Positions 1-5,858 of a stretch of DNA of 5,883 nt are shown here, piece by piece. The notes beneath the pieces were generated by a model that worked only from the letters and a program-made list of their open reading frames with translations, was not told the origin of the DNA and did not search any database. A program made the position numbers and the translations under genes. The DNA is from Spirochaetia bacterium. Its GTDB lineage: Bacteria > Spirochaetota > Spirochaetia > DTKZ01. Every line of letters begins with the position of its first letter. The first letter of the stretch is position 1. The stretch lies in NCBI GenBank assembly GCA_031270615.1, contig JAISXE010000411.1, positions 1-5,883 of the forward strand, read 5' to 3'.

Positions 1-1
1 C

Positions 2-856
2 GCGACGGCCCGGCCTGCCCTGGTGAAAGAGCGCGCCGCGACGGCCCTGGTGGACGGGCACAACGCGATGGGGCAGGTTGTCGCCGTGTACGCCATGAAA
101 ATCGCGATTCAAAAAGCACGGCAATGCGGCTCGGCCGCCGTCTCGATTAAGCGGGGGAACCATTTTGGAACCTGCGCCTATTTCGCCGAGATGGCGGCGC
201 GCGAGGATATGATTGGCTTTGTCTGGACAAACGGCGGGCCGGTTATGGCACCCTGGGGCGGAAGGGAGAGGCAGCTCGGGAACAACCCGTTCGCGATTGC
301 GCTTCCCTGCAAGAAAAAGCGCCCGATTGTCCTGGACATGGCCCAGAGCGTGGTTGCCCGGGGGAAAATCGTTATGGCGATGAAAACGAAAACCCCCATT
401 CCGGATACCTGGGCCTTGGATGCCGAAGGCTGCCCCACAAGCGATCCGCTTGCCGGGTATTGGGGCACCGTCCGGCCGGCAGGCGATTACAAGGGATCCG
501 GCCTTTCGATCCTCGTGTCAATGATATCCGCCCTGCTGCCCGGGGCGGCCATCGGGCCGACGATGGTGGACCTGTATGAACAGCCTGCGGTTCCCTTCAA
601 CGCGGGCCAGCTTGTCCAGGTCATAGACATATCGGCGATGGGCGATGGGGAGGAGTTCAAGCAGCGGATGGATGACTATGTGGATTATCTGAAACGCGGC
701 AAAAAGGCAAAAGGTTTTGACGAGATCTTTGTCCCCGGCGAACTGGAACACAACATGTATGAAAAACAGATGAAAGAGGGTATACAATATCCTGTTGAGA
801 TTATAAAAGAATACCATGCACTTTGTGAGAAGCTGGGTGTCGAAAAAATGGCATAA
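2..856 (+). CDS. Malate/L-lactate dehydrogenase family (Ldh_2) oxidoreductase, 5' end missing
   Basis: This is the C-terminal ~284 residues of an NAD(P)H-dependent 2-hydroxyacid dehydrogenase of the Ldh_2 family, which includes malate, ureidoglycolate, sulfolactate and diketogulonate dehydrogenases. The frame is open to the left edge. The GTG at 23 is internal, because family-like sequence (ATARPALVKERAATALVDGHN) runs through it. Members are usually about 330-350 residues, so roughly 60 N-terminal residues lie outside the window. Numbering from the GTG, visible family signatures are VDGHNAMGQ (11-18), GNHFG with the probable catalytic His47, APWGGRERQLGNNPFAIALP, LDMAQSVVARGKI, IPDTWALD and GDYKGSGL (Asp155, Lys157), then the usual C-terminal PGE segment. 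The TAA at 854 lies 15 nt before citXG, indicating one operon. Its context suggests oxaloacetate/malate interconversion after citrate cleavage, but this is inference; the family call is firm and the substrate is not. Confidence 0.92.
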   Translation, partial: ATARPALVKERAATALVDGHNAMGQVVAVYAMKIAIQKARQCGSAAVSIKRGNHFGTCAYFAEMAAREDMIGFVWTNGGPVMAPWGGRERQLGNNPFAIALPCKKKRPIVLDMAQSVVARGKIVMAMKTKTPIPDTWALDAEGCPTSDPLAGYWGTVRPAGDYKGSGLSILVSMISALLPGAAIGPTMVDLYEQPAVPFNAGQLVQVIDISAMGDGEEFKQRMDDYVDYLKRGKKAKGFDEIFVPGELEHNMYEKQMKEGIQYPVEIIKEYHALCEKLGVEKMA

Positions 857-871
857 CAGGGCGTGCCTGCG

Positions 872-2254
872 ATGAATGTGTTTGAAGGATGCGTGCCCGT
901 CCGCCTCGAGGACGTGCTGGCCGAGCGGGAAGCCAGGGCTTCCCGCCAGCAGCGTTTATTGAGCCAATACGGGCGCACGCTGGTTTGCCTGACGCTCAAT
1001 ATCGCGGGGGAGTATAAAGCCTTCCCCCTGGCCCTGCGGTGCTTCCGGGAGGCCGTCCGTGCCCTGGGGCGGACGCTGGACGGCGAAGGCATCGAAATTG
1101 TCCATCAGGAACAGACGCGGCGCGATGCCGGATACGCCGCGTATTTTTCGCTTGACGCGCCCGCCGGATATATAAAAACGCTGGCCTGTGATATTGAAGC
1201 CTCCCATCCCCTGGGGAGGCTGTTCGATTTTGATGTTCTGCGGCCCGACGGGCAAAAGCTTTCGCGGCAGGAAACCGGCGCCCCGCCGAGGCAGTGTTTT
1301 GTCTGCGGCAAAAACGCCTTCGCCTGCGCCCGCAGCCGCGCCCACGGGCATGAGGAAGTGCGGGACGCCATGCTGGCCATTATGGACGGGTGGCTGCGAA
1401 AAACCCTGGCCGACACGATAACGGGCGCGGCGCTGAAGGCCCTTATTGGCGAGGTGGCCACAACGCCGAAGCCGGGTTTGGTGGACCGCGAGCATAAGGG
1501 CTCGCACGCCGACATGGATTTTTTCAGTTTCATAGACTCCGCCGCGGCTTTGCTTCCGTATTTCCGGGACTGCGCCCTGGCAGGGTTTGAAAGCCGCGGG
1601 GATGCGGTGAGCCTTTTCGCCTCGCTGCGCCGTGGCGGGAAGCTCGCGGATATCGATATGCGCGCGGCCTCGGGCGGGGCCAATGTCCACAAGGGGATTA
1701 TCTTTTCGCTGGGAATTATCAGCGCCGCCTACGGACGGCTTTACCGCGCGTCCGGCGAACCGGCTCTTGATGAAATCACGCGGCTGTGCGGGGAAATGAC
1801 GGCGCGCGTTATGGAGGATTTTGCCGATCTTGGCACCGCAGGCGCGAAAACGCCGGGAGAAAAGCTGTACCTGCGTTATGCGATACGGGGCATACGCGGG
1901 GAGGCGGCGGACGGCTTTCCCCATGTGCGCGGGCATTCCCTGCCCATGCTGCGGCGCATGCTGGGGGCCGGGCATTCCATGAACGACGCCGGCGTGGCCG
2001 CGCTTCTTGCCCTTCTTGCCGCCGCGGACGACACCAATATCGTCCACCGCTCGGACCTGGCCACCCTGCGGCGGGTCCAGAAACAGGCGGCGGATTTTCT
2101 GGCCACAGACCCATCGATGGAAGAGATGCTCCGCATGGCCCGGAAAACCGACGCCGAATTTGTCGCAAAAAACATCAGCGCGGGCGGCTGCGCCGACTTG
2201 CTCGCGGTTACGTATTTTCTCCACTGCCTGACGGGAGGCCGCGGCTCACCCTAA
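872..2254 (+). CDS. citXG: CitXG fusion: apo-citrate lyase phosphoribosyl-dephospho-CoA transferase / triphosphoribosyl-dephospho-CoA synthase
   Basis: This bifunctional cytoplasmic protein (460 residues) matures citrate lyase. The C-terminal CitG part makes 2'-(5''-triphosphoribosyl)-3'-dephospho-CoA from ATP and dephospho-CoA. The N-terminal CitX part transfers it to the acyl carrier subunit CitD. CitX spans about residues 10-160, with LEDVLAEREARASRQQ, SHPLGRLFDFDVL (about 111-122) and PPRQCFVCGKNAFACARSRAH. CitG spans about 172-458, with TPKPGLVDR (198-206), GGANVHKGIIFSLG (Asn271, His273, Lys274), DDTNIVHR (386-393) and SAGGCADLLAVTYFL. The CitG motif DTN is intact, and Cys replaces the Ser of E. 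coli CitG in GGSADLL. I chose ATG 872 over an in-frame GTG at 863 because the CAGGG at 857-861 is 10 nt from the ATG but only 1 nt from the GTG. CitX-CitG fusions are known, for example in Haemophilus. The gene probably closes a cit operon whose lyase genes lie upstream of the window. Confidence 0.95.
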   Translation: MNVFEGCVPVRLEDVLAEREARASRQQRLLSQYGRTLVCLTLNIAGEYKAFPLALRCFREAVRALGRTLDGEGIEIVHQEQTRRDAGYAAYFSLDAPAGYIKTLACDIEASHPLGRLFDFDVLRPDGQKLSRQETGAPPRQCFVCGKNAFACARSRAHGHEEVRDAMLAIMDGWLRKTLADTITGAALKALIGEVATTPKPGLVDREHKGSHADMDFFSFIDSAAALLPYFRDCALAGFESRGDAVSLFASLRRGGKLADIDMRAASGGANVHKGIIFSLGIISAAYGRLYRASGEPALDEITRLCGEMTARVMEDFADLGTAGAKTPGEKLYLRYAIRGIRGEAADGFPHVRGHSLPMLRRMLGAGHSMNDAGVAALLALLAAADDTNIVHRSDLATLRRVQKQAADFLATDPSMEEMLRMARKTDAEFVAKNISAGGCADLLAVTYFLHCLTGGRGSP

Positions 2255-2261
2255 AACCAAC

Positions 2262-2279
2262 CACGGACAACACGGACAT
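2262..2279 (+). repeat. Tandem 9-mer CACGGACAA / CACGGACAT
   Basis: Two adjacent 9-base units differ only at the last base and start 8 nt after the citXG stop codon. They resemble the short ACCACGGAC-type repeats scattered between genes in various bacteria. With only two units, chance is possible. Confidence 0.4.
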
Positions 2280-2308
2280 ACGCAAACATGCGCAGGCAAT
2301 CGCAGCAA

Positions 2309-2322
2309 TTCCGATTTCGGAA
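2309..2322. other. Small inverted repeat TTCCGA-TT-TCGGAA
   Basis: A perfect 6-base inverted repeat with a 2-base centre lies 55 nt downstream of citXG. It is followed by AAAA rather than a T run, so it is not a typical intrinsic terminator for citXG. It could be a weak processing hairpin or a protein-binding palindrome. Confidence 0.25.
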
Positions 2323-2433
2323 AAATTCAAGCCCTTAGTATGGCCTCAACAGGGGATATTAGCGACGCTTTTTCATTTTGGGCGTATTTTTGTTTCGTGA
2401 AGTTGTTCCAAAACCCGAGAAGCCCGTGGGGCG

Positions 2434-2502
2434 CGAGGGATTGAAGCGGAAATCCCGCAGGGCTTGCGAAGCAAGCACGAGGAATTGGAGCGGAAAGCCC
2501 GG
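2434..2502 (+). repeat. Two diverged direct copies of a GATTGAAGCGGAAA-type repeat
   Basis: The 24-base blocks at 2434-2457 and 2478-2501 match at 21 of 24 positions (pattern CGAGGrATTGrAGCGGAAAkCCCG). Between them is GCTTGC-GAA-GCAAGC (2462-2476), a perfect 6-bp hairpin. The first block can itself pair as GGGATT/AATCCC. A third related 19-base copy lies in inverted orientation at 5840-5858 and differs from the second at 2 positions. Recurrence in two separate intergenic regions supports a dispersed, REP-like repeat family of unknown function. Confidence 0.6.
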
Positions 2503-2525
2503 TTTTTGGCGCTTTGTGCCAAAAA
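2503..2525. repeat. Hairpin TTTTTGGC / GCCAAAAA, part of the dispersed repeat
   Basis: Perfect 8-bp inverted repeat with a 7-nt loop directly after the second GAAGCGGAAA block. It matches the 10-bp hairpin at 5723-5746, so both intergenic regions share the module. The T run is on the 5' arm and the A run on the 3' arm on both strands, so neither strand ends in a U tail, which argues against an intrinsic terminator. Confidence 0.6.
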
Positions 2526-2629
2526 CGCGCAAAAATTCCAAAGCGGAGTAAAATTATAAATGGGTTTTGGGAAAGGCTCTTGTGATTTTCGTTTTGAAAT
2601 CGGAATTCCTGAGGCAATCGCCCTGCCTC

Positions 2630-2658
2630 TTCCCACTTCCGCGCGCTTGCTCTATAAT
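2630..2658 (+). promoter_or_regulatory. Candidate sigma70-type promoter for purU
   Basis: A perfect TATAAT (-10) at 2653-2658 lies 17 bases after TTCCCA (2630-2635, 4 of 6 matches to TTGACA). Transcription would start near 2665, only about 7 nt before the chosen purU ATG, giving a nearly leaderless message. A 6-bp inverted repeat (GAGGCA/TGCCTC, 2611-2629) abuts the upstream side and could be an operator, but this is speculative. Confidence 0.35.
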
Positions 2659-2671
2659 GGGCGATAGGATT

Positions 2672-3544
2672 ATGAACGGCGCAAGGAGTCCAGCGGACAA
2701 GGCGATTTTGCTTCTTTCCTGCCCCGATGTGCGGGGGATTGTGGCGGAGGTGTCGCATTTTATTTTTGCGTATAACGGGAATATTTTGTATTCGGATCAG
2801 CATACGGATTCGGAGACGGATACTTTTTTTATGCGGGTCGAGTGGGACCTTGAGGGTTTCAGTATTCCGCAGGGCAGGATTCGGGCGGCGTTTGAGCCGA
2901 TAGCGGAAAAGTTTTCGATGGGCTGGGGGCTTGAGTTTTCCGCCCATGTTCCGCGTATAGCGATTTTCGTTTCAAAGCTGGATCATTGTTTGTACGATTT
3001 GCTTCTGCGCACGCGGGAGGGGGAGCTGCGGGGCGACATCGCGATGATTGTGAGTAACCATGAGGAGCTCGCGCCGGTGGCGGAGTATTTCGGCGTGCCG
3101 TTCCATGTCATTCCAGTGACGGCCCGGACGAAGGCGGCTGCGGAGGCGAGGGAGCTTGAGCTTTTGAGGGCGGAAAAGATCGATTTGGTTATTCTTGCGC
3201 GGTACATGCAGGTTCTGGGCGGCGCGTTTGTGGCTGAGTTTGAAAACAGGATAATCAATATCCATCACAGTTTTCTTCCCGCGTTTGTGGGGGCGAAGCC
3301 CTACCACCAGGCTTTTGAGCGGGGCGTCAAGATCATCGGGGCGACGAGCCACTATGTGACGCCGGAGCTGGACCAGGGGCCGATCATCGAGCAGGATGTG
3401 GCGCGGATAAGCCACCGGGACGCGGTGGCGGACCTGGTGCGGAAGGGCAAGAATCGGGAAAAAATCGTGCTTTCGCGGGCGGTGCGTTTGCATCTGGAGC
3501 ACCGCGTTCTTATATTTGGAAATAAAACCGTTGTTTTCGGTTAG
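2672..3544 (+). CDS. purU: Formyltetrahydrofolate deformylase (10-formyl-THF hydrolase)
   Basis: PurU hydrolyses 10-formyl-tetrahydrofolate to formate and tetrahydrofolate in the cytoplasm, balancing the one-carbon pool and supplying formate. The 290-residue product is close to the ~280 residues of E. coli PurU. An N-terminal ACT regulatory domain (about 11-90, starting AILLLSCPDVRGIVAEVSHF) is followed by a formyltransferase-fold domain (about 95-290). The second domain carries the catalytic triad: Asn196 and His198 in INIHHSFLPAF and Asp234 in LDQGPIIEQD. GAKPYHQAFERGVKIIGATSHYV is also strongly PurU-like. The ATG at 2672 leaves 11 residues before the conserved first strand. The frame stays open upstream (to 2567, with an ATG at 2657), but that part does not resemble PurU. 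The only Shine-Dalgarno-like AGGA (2666-2669) is unusually close to the ATG, so initiation may be weak or leaderless. GpmI follows after 58 nt and may be co-transcribed. Confidence 0.95.
   Translation: MNGARSPADKAILLLSCPDVRGIVAEVSHFIFAYNGNILYSDQHTDSETDTFFMRVEWDLEGFSIPQGRIRAAFEPIAEKFSMGWGLEFSAHVPRIAIFVSKLDHCLYDLLLRTREGELRGDIAMIVSNHEELAPVAEYFGVPFHVIPVTARTKAAAEARELELLRAEKIDLVILARYMQVLGGAFVAEFENRIINIHHSFLPAFVGAKPYHQAFERGVKIIGATSHYVTPELDQGPIIEQDVARISHRDAVADLVRKGKNREKIVLSRAVRLHLEHRVLIFGNKTVVFG
3488..3516 (+). promoter_or_regulatory. Weak candidate internal promoter for gpmI
   Basis: TTGCAT (3488-3493) and TATATT (3511-3516) are spaced by 17 bases within the 3' end of purU. The -10 matches 5 of 6 consensus bases and the -35 only 3 of 6. 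It could let gpmI be expressed independently of purU. Confidence 0.22.
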
Positions 3545-3588
3545 GCAGCCGGGACGGGCCGATAGCGAATAACAGATACGGGTATTTG

Positions 3589-3594
3589 AAGGAG
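3589..3594 (+). promoter_or_regulatory. Strong ribosome binding site of gpmI
   Basis: AAGGAG lies 8 nt before the ATG at 3603. It is the best Shine-Dalgarno site in the window, fixes the gpmI start, and suits a highly expressed glycolytic enzyme. Confidence 0.85.
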
Positions 3595-3602
3595 ATAATA
3601 GT

Positions 3603-5255
3603 ATGGTGGAAGCCTTGCGGAAAAATCCCAAATTCAGGGGAAGGAGAGGTCCGGTGGTGCTTGCCATTCTGGACGGGGTGGGTTACGGCAAATACGCGCA
3701 GGGGGACGCGGTGGCGGAGGCGAAGACCCTTGCCCTGGACGCCCTGCACTCCGGCTGCGCGCATACCAGGCTCAAGGCCCACGGCAGCGCGGTTGGCCTT
3801 CCCTCGGACGAGGATATGGGGAACAGCGAGGTTGGGCATAACGCCATGGGCTGCGGCCGTGTTTTCGCCCAGGGGGCAAAGCTGGTAAGCGCCTCCATAT
3901 CGAGCGGTGCCATGTTCGCGGGAGGGGTATGGAAAAAACTTGTGGGCGGCGTGAAGGCCTCAGGCGGCAGCCTGCATTTTATCGGGCTTTTTTCCGATGG
4001 GAATGTCCACAGCCATATCGATCACCTGAAGGCCATGCTGAGGCAGGCCGCCTCCGAAGGGGTGGGAAGGGCGCGGGTCCACATTCTGCTTGACGGCCGC
4101 GACGTGGGGGAAACCTCGGCGCTGGAATATATTGACCCCTTCGAGGCTTTTCTCGCGGAGCTGAATGCGGGCGGCGTCGATTACCGGATCGCCTCGGGCG
4201 GCGGCCGCCAGGTTATCACGATGGACCGCTACGGCGCGAATTGGGACATGGTGCGGAAGGGCTGGGAAATCCATATCCAGGGTAAGGGGCGGCAATTCGC
4301 CGGCGCCCGCGAGGCGGTCGAAACCCTGCGCGGGGAGACACAGGCCATTGACCAGGACCTGCCGCCCTTTGTTATTGCCGAAGGCGGGAAGCCCGTGGGC
4401 CAGGTGGAGGACGGGGATTCGGTTGTTTATTTCAACTTCCGCGGCGACAGGGCCTTGGAGATTACCTCGGCTTTTGAGCAGGACGGTTTTGACAAATTCG
4501 ACCGCGGGCGGCGGCCCAAGGTCGAATACGCCGGAATGATGGAATACGACGGGGACCTGCACATTCCCAAACAGTATCTTGTGTCCCCGCCGTCCATAGA
4601 CCGGACCCTGGGCGAGTATCTTGTGGCCTCCGGCGTGCGGCAGCTTGCCATCAGCGAGACGCAGAAGTACGGGCACGTTACCTATTTTTTTAACGGGAAC
4701 AGGCTGGGCAAGTACAGCGAGGAGCTTGAGGACTATGTTGAGATAAAATCCGATGTTGTTCCTTTTGAGCAGCGGCCCTGGATGAAGTGCGCGGAGATTA
4801 CCGACAGGGTGATCCAGGCCATCGAAGGCGGGCGCTACGGCATGATACGGCTGAACTTTCCCAACGGCGACATGGTGGGGCACACGGGCATCTACCAGGC
4901 GGTTGTCTGCGGCCTGGAAGGCGTTGACCTGTGCCTGGGCCGCATCATGCAGGCGGTAAAAAAGGCGGGCGGCGTCCTCGTTGTCACAGCGGACCACGGC
5001 AATTCCGACGATATGTACGAGCACGACAAAAAGACCGGCAAGGTTCTGCTCAAGGAAGACGGAAGCCCGCGGGCGAAAACCGCCCACTCCCTGAACCCCG
5101 TGCCCTGCATCATTTACGACCCCGAATCAAAGGGGGAGTATTCTGCCGCGCTGAAGGAGGGCTTGGGAATCAGCAGCCTGGCGGCGACGAGCATGGAGCT
5201 TCTGGGTTTTATTCCGCCTGCGGATTACGACCCCTCGGTTTTGAATTTCGGGTAG
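3603..5255 (+). CDS. gpmI: 2,3-bisphosphoglycerate-independent phosphoglycerate mutase, long plant/trypanosomatid-like type
   Basis: GpmI interconverts 3-phosphoglycerate and 2-phosphoglycerate in glycolysis and gluconeogenesis, using two Mn ions and a phosphoserine intermediate. The 550-residue product is longer than typical bacterial enzymes (E. coli ~514). All key residues are visible: Asp24 (LDGVG), nucleophile Ser75 (DMGNSEVGHNAMG), His136 (SDGNVHSH), Arg166-Asp167 (DGRD), FNFRGDRAL, SETQKYGHVTYFFNG with the conserved Lys, Asp423 and His427 (NGDMVGHTG), Asp464-His465 (TADHGN) and His495 (TAHSLNPVP). The alkaline-phosphatase-like phosphatase domain is split around the inserted phosphotransferase domain, as in the family. 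Segments such as SDEDMGNSEVGHNAMG, GRVFAQGAKLV, IASGGGRQVITMDRY and the N-terminal NPKFRGRRGPVVLAILDG match plant and kinetoplastid enzymes more than E. coli GpmI by recall. The start is fixed by AAGGAG 8 nt upstream. I see no clear terminator after it. Confidence 0.97.
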   Translation: MVEALRKNPKFRGRRGPVVLAILDGVGYGKYAQGDAVAEAKTLALDALHSGCAHTRLKAHGSAVGLPSDEDMGNSEVGHNAMGCGRVFAQGAKLVSASISSGAMFAGGVWKKLVGGVKASGGSLHFIGLFSDGNVHSHIDHLKAMLRQAASEGVGRARVHILLDGRDVGETSALEYIDPFEAFLAELNAGGVDYRIASGGGRQVITMDRYGANWDMVRKGWEIHIQGKGRQFAGAREAVETLRGETQAIDQDLPPFVIAEGGKPVGQVEDGDSVVYFNFRGDRALEITSAFEQDGFDKFDRGRRPKVEYAGMMEYDGDLHIPKQYLVSPPSIDRTLGEYLVASGVRQLAISETQKYGHVTYFFNGNRLGKYSEELEDYVEIKSDVVPFEQRPWMKCAEITDRVIQAIEGGRYGMIRLNFPNGDMVGHTGIYQAVVCGLEGVDLCLGRIMQAVKKAGGVLVVTADHGNSDDMYEHDKKTGKVLLKEDGSPRAKTAHSLNPVPCIIYDPESKGEYSAALKEGLGISSLAATSMELLGFIPPADYDPSVLNFG

Positions 5256-5530
5256 TGGCGATAGGCATTACACCCTCAACCATATTCAGACAATTTTAGT
5301 TTTGATGTATACTGGATTATGGGCTTGTCCTGTAGGCATTTTACTTCATAGGGTGTGGAGGAATACTTTTTTGTATTTTCAAGGCGACATTTGGGGTAAT
5401 GCAATAATTGTAATGACCACTGGATGCAAGGCTATGAAACTGTGGAATTTTGCATATTTTATCACATAAATATCCGGAAATAGATAAGCCTGTTCCAAAA
5501 CTCTGTTTAAAGGGGAGGCTCCCACTGTCA
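5256..5530. other. AT-rich spacer without a confident gene
   Basis: This stretch is clearly richer in A and T than the genes before it. It holds a promoter-like TTCAGA (5285-5290) and TATACT (5308-5313) with 17-nt spacing, and the 13-base TGTTCCAAAACTC (5491-5503), which matches 2404-2416 at 12 of 13 positions. A 54-codon open frame crosses it (5305-5469). No RNA gene or intrinsic terminator was recognised. Confidence 0.6.
5305..5469 (+). CDS. Possible 54-residue small ORF, unrecognised
   Basis: ATG at 5305 opens a frame of 54 codons ending in TAA at 5467. The product is hydrophobic and aromatic (begins MYTGLWACPVGILLHRVW, ends NFAYFIT). A shorter version could start at TTG 5371, behind GGAGG (5357-5361) at 9-nt spacing, giving 32 residues. 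The long version has no good ribosome site and overlaps the candidate TATACT. Its composition differs from the neighbouring genes. It may be chance, a small membrane peptide or a remnant of a decayed gene; I recognise no family. Confidence 0.15.
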   Translation: MYTGLWACPVGILLHRVWRNTFLYFQGDIWGNAIIVMTTGCKAMKLWNFAYFIT

Positions 5531-5695
5531 ACCCCTAACTCCGCTATTTTTAGGTTGCTTATGCCCTAACTCCTTACAGTATAAGGAATTAAGAAAACAT
5601 AAGCAGGGTAACGTTAGGTTGTCTATGTTTTTGCTAACTCTATATGTAATAAGGAATTACGTCATAGGCTGCCCAATTTTGGCGGAGTTAGGGGT
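5531..5695. mobile_element. MITE-like element with 14-bp perfect terminal inverted repeats
   Basis: ACCCCTAACTCCGC (5531-5544) is the exact reverse complement of GCGGAGTTAGGGGT (5682-5695). GTCAAC occurs at both outer edges in the same orientation (5527-5532 and 5694-5699), which would fit a 6-bp target duplication around a 161-bp element with 12-bp repeats (5533-5693). The GTCAAC copies overlap the ends of the 14-bp repeats, so the exact boundary is ambiguous. The interior is AT-rich, has no coding capacity and carries two tandem hairpin units. The structure fits a non-autonomous miniature transposable element, but no transposase is in the window to pair it with. Confidence 0.55.
5550..5681 (+). 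repeat. Two tandem diverged ~65-bp units with matching hairpins
   Basis: Unit A begins with TTAGGTTG at 5550 and unit B with TTAGGTTG at 5614. Both then carry CTAACTC and ATAAGGAATTA (5581-5591 and 5649-5659). In A, GCTTATG (5557-5563) pairs with CATAAGC (5598-5604). In B, GTCTATG (5621-5627) pairs with CATAGGC (5663-5669). The two stems differ by paired changes that keep the helix, with loops of 34 and 35 nt. This suggests selection on structure in RNA or single-stranded DNA. Confidence 0.5.
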
Positions 5696-5722
5696 CAACA
5701 AGTTAAGAAAAAGATGTGCGCC

Positions 5723-5746
5723 TTTTTGGCGCTCCCGCGCCAAAAA
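5723..5746. repeat. Perfect 10-bp hairpin TTTTTGGCGC / GCGCCAAAAA
   Basis: A 10-bp inverted repeat with loop TCCC, flanked by CCCGGG on its right side. On the minus strand it reads CCCGGG-TTTTTGGCGC, like the CCCGG-TTTTTGGCGC at 2497-2512. It therefore belongs to the same dispersed module in inverse orientation. The T run on the 5' arm argues against an intrinsic terminator. Confidence 0.6.
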
Positions 5747-5839
5747 CCCGGGTTGCATGGGCGGCAGACCGTTCTGTTTCACCAACGCGGGGCTACGCCC
5801 ACGGCCTGCTTGTACGGCCTTAAAGAAAATTGCGACCAG

Positions 5840-5858
5840 CCGGGCTTTTCGCTTCAAT
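5840..5858 (-). repeat. Inverted copy of the GATTGAAGCGGAAA-type repeat
   Basis: On the minus strand this reads ATTGAAGCGAAAAGCCCGG and differs from 2484-2502 at 2 of 19 positions. It sits directly beside the hairpin at 5859-5883, as its relative sits beside the hairpin at 2503-2525, though on the opposite side of the box. Confidence 0.6.

Noticed and set aside
2..52. Repeated GCGACGGCCC and CCCTGGTG near the left edge
   Set aside because: Both copies encode ordinary Ldh_2 family residues (ATARPALV, ATALV), so this looks like coincidence in GC-rich coding sequence.
956..2224. Long minus-strand frame (422 codons) opposite citXG
   Set aside because: It lies fully antisense to a convincing CitXG protein, and its length follows from the high GC content.
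2503..2525. Hairpin as a rho-independent terminator of citXG
   Set aside because: The T run is on the 5' arm and the A run on the 3' arm on both strands, so no U tail follows the stem; it also lies about 250 nt after the stop codon.
2255..2671. Folate or glycine riboswitch ahead of purU
   Set aside because: I searched for the conserved cores I can recall and found none; the only structured parts are the dispersed repeats.
2327..2947. Minus-strand 206-codon open frame overlapping the citXG-purU spacer
   Set aside because: Its product is low-complexity and resembles no family; it overlaps the well-supported purU start and runs through the repeats.
5527..5699. CRISPR-like array from the repeated CTAACTC segments
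   Set aside because: The units are adjacent, diverged and self-complementary, with no regular spacers and no cas genes nearby.
5657..5857. Minus-strand 66-codon open frame
   Set aside because: It runs across the MITE-like end, the 5723-5746 hairpin and the inverted repeat box, has no recognisable domain, and is best explained as open frame in repeat sequence.
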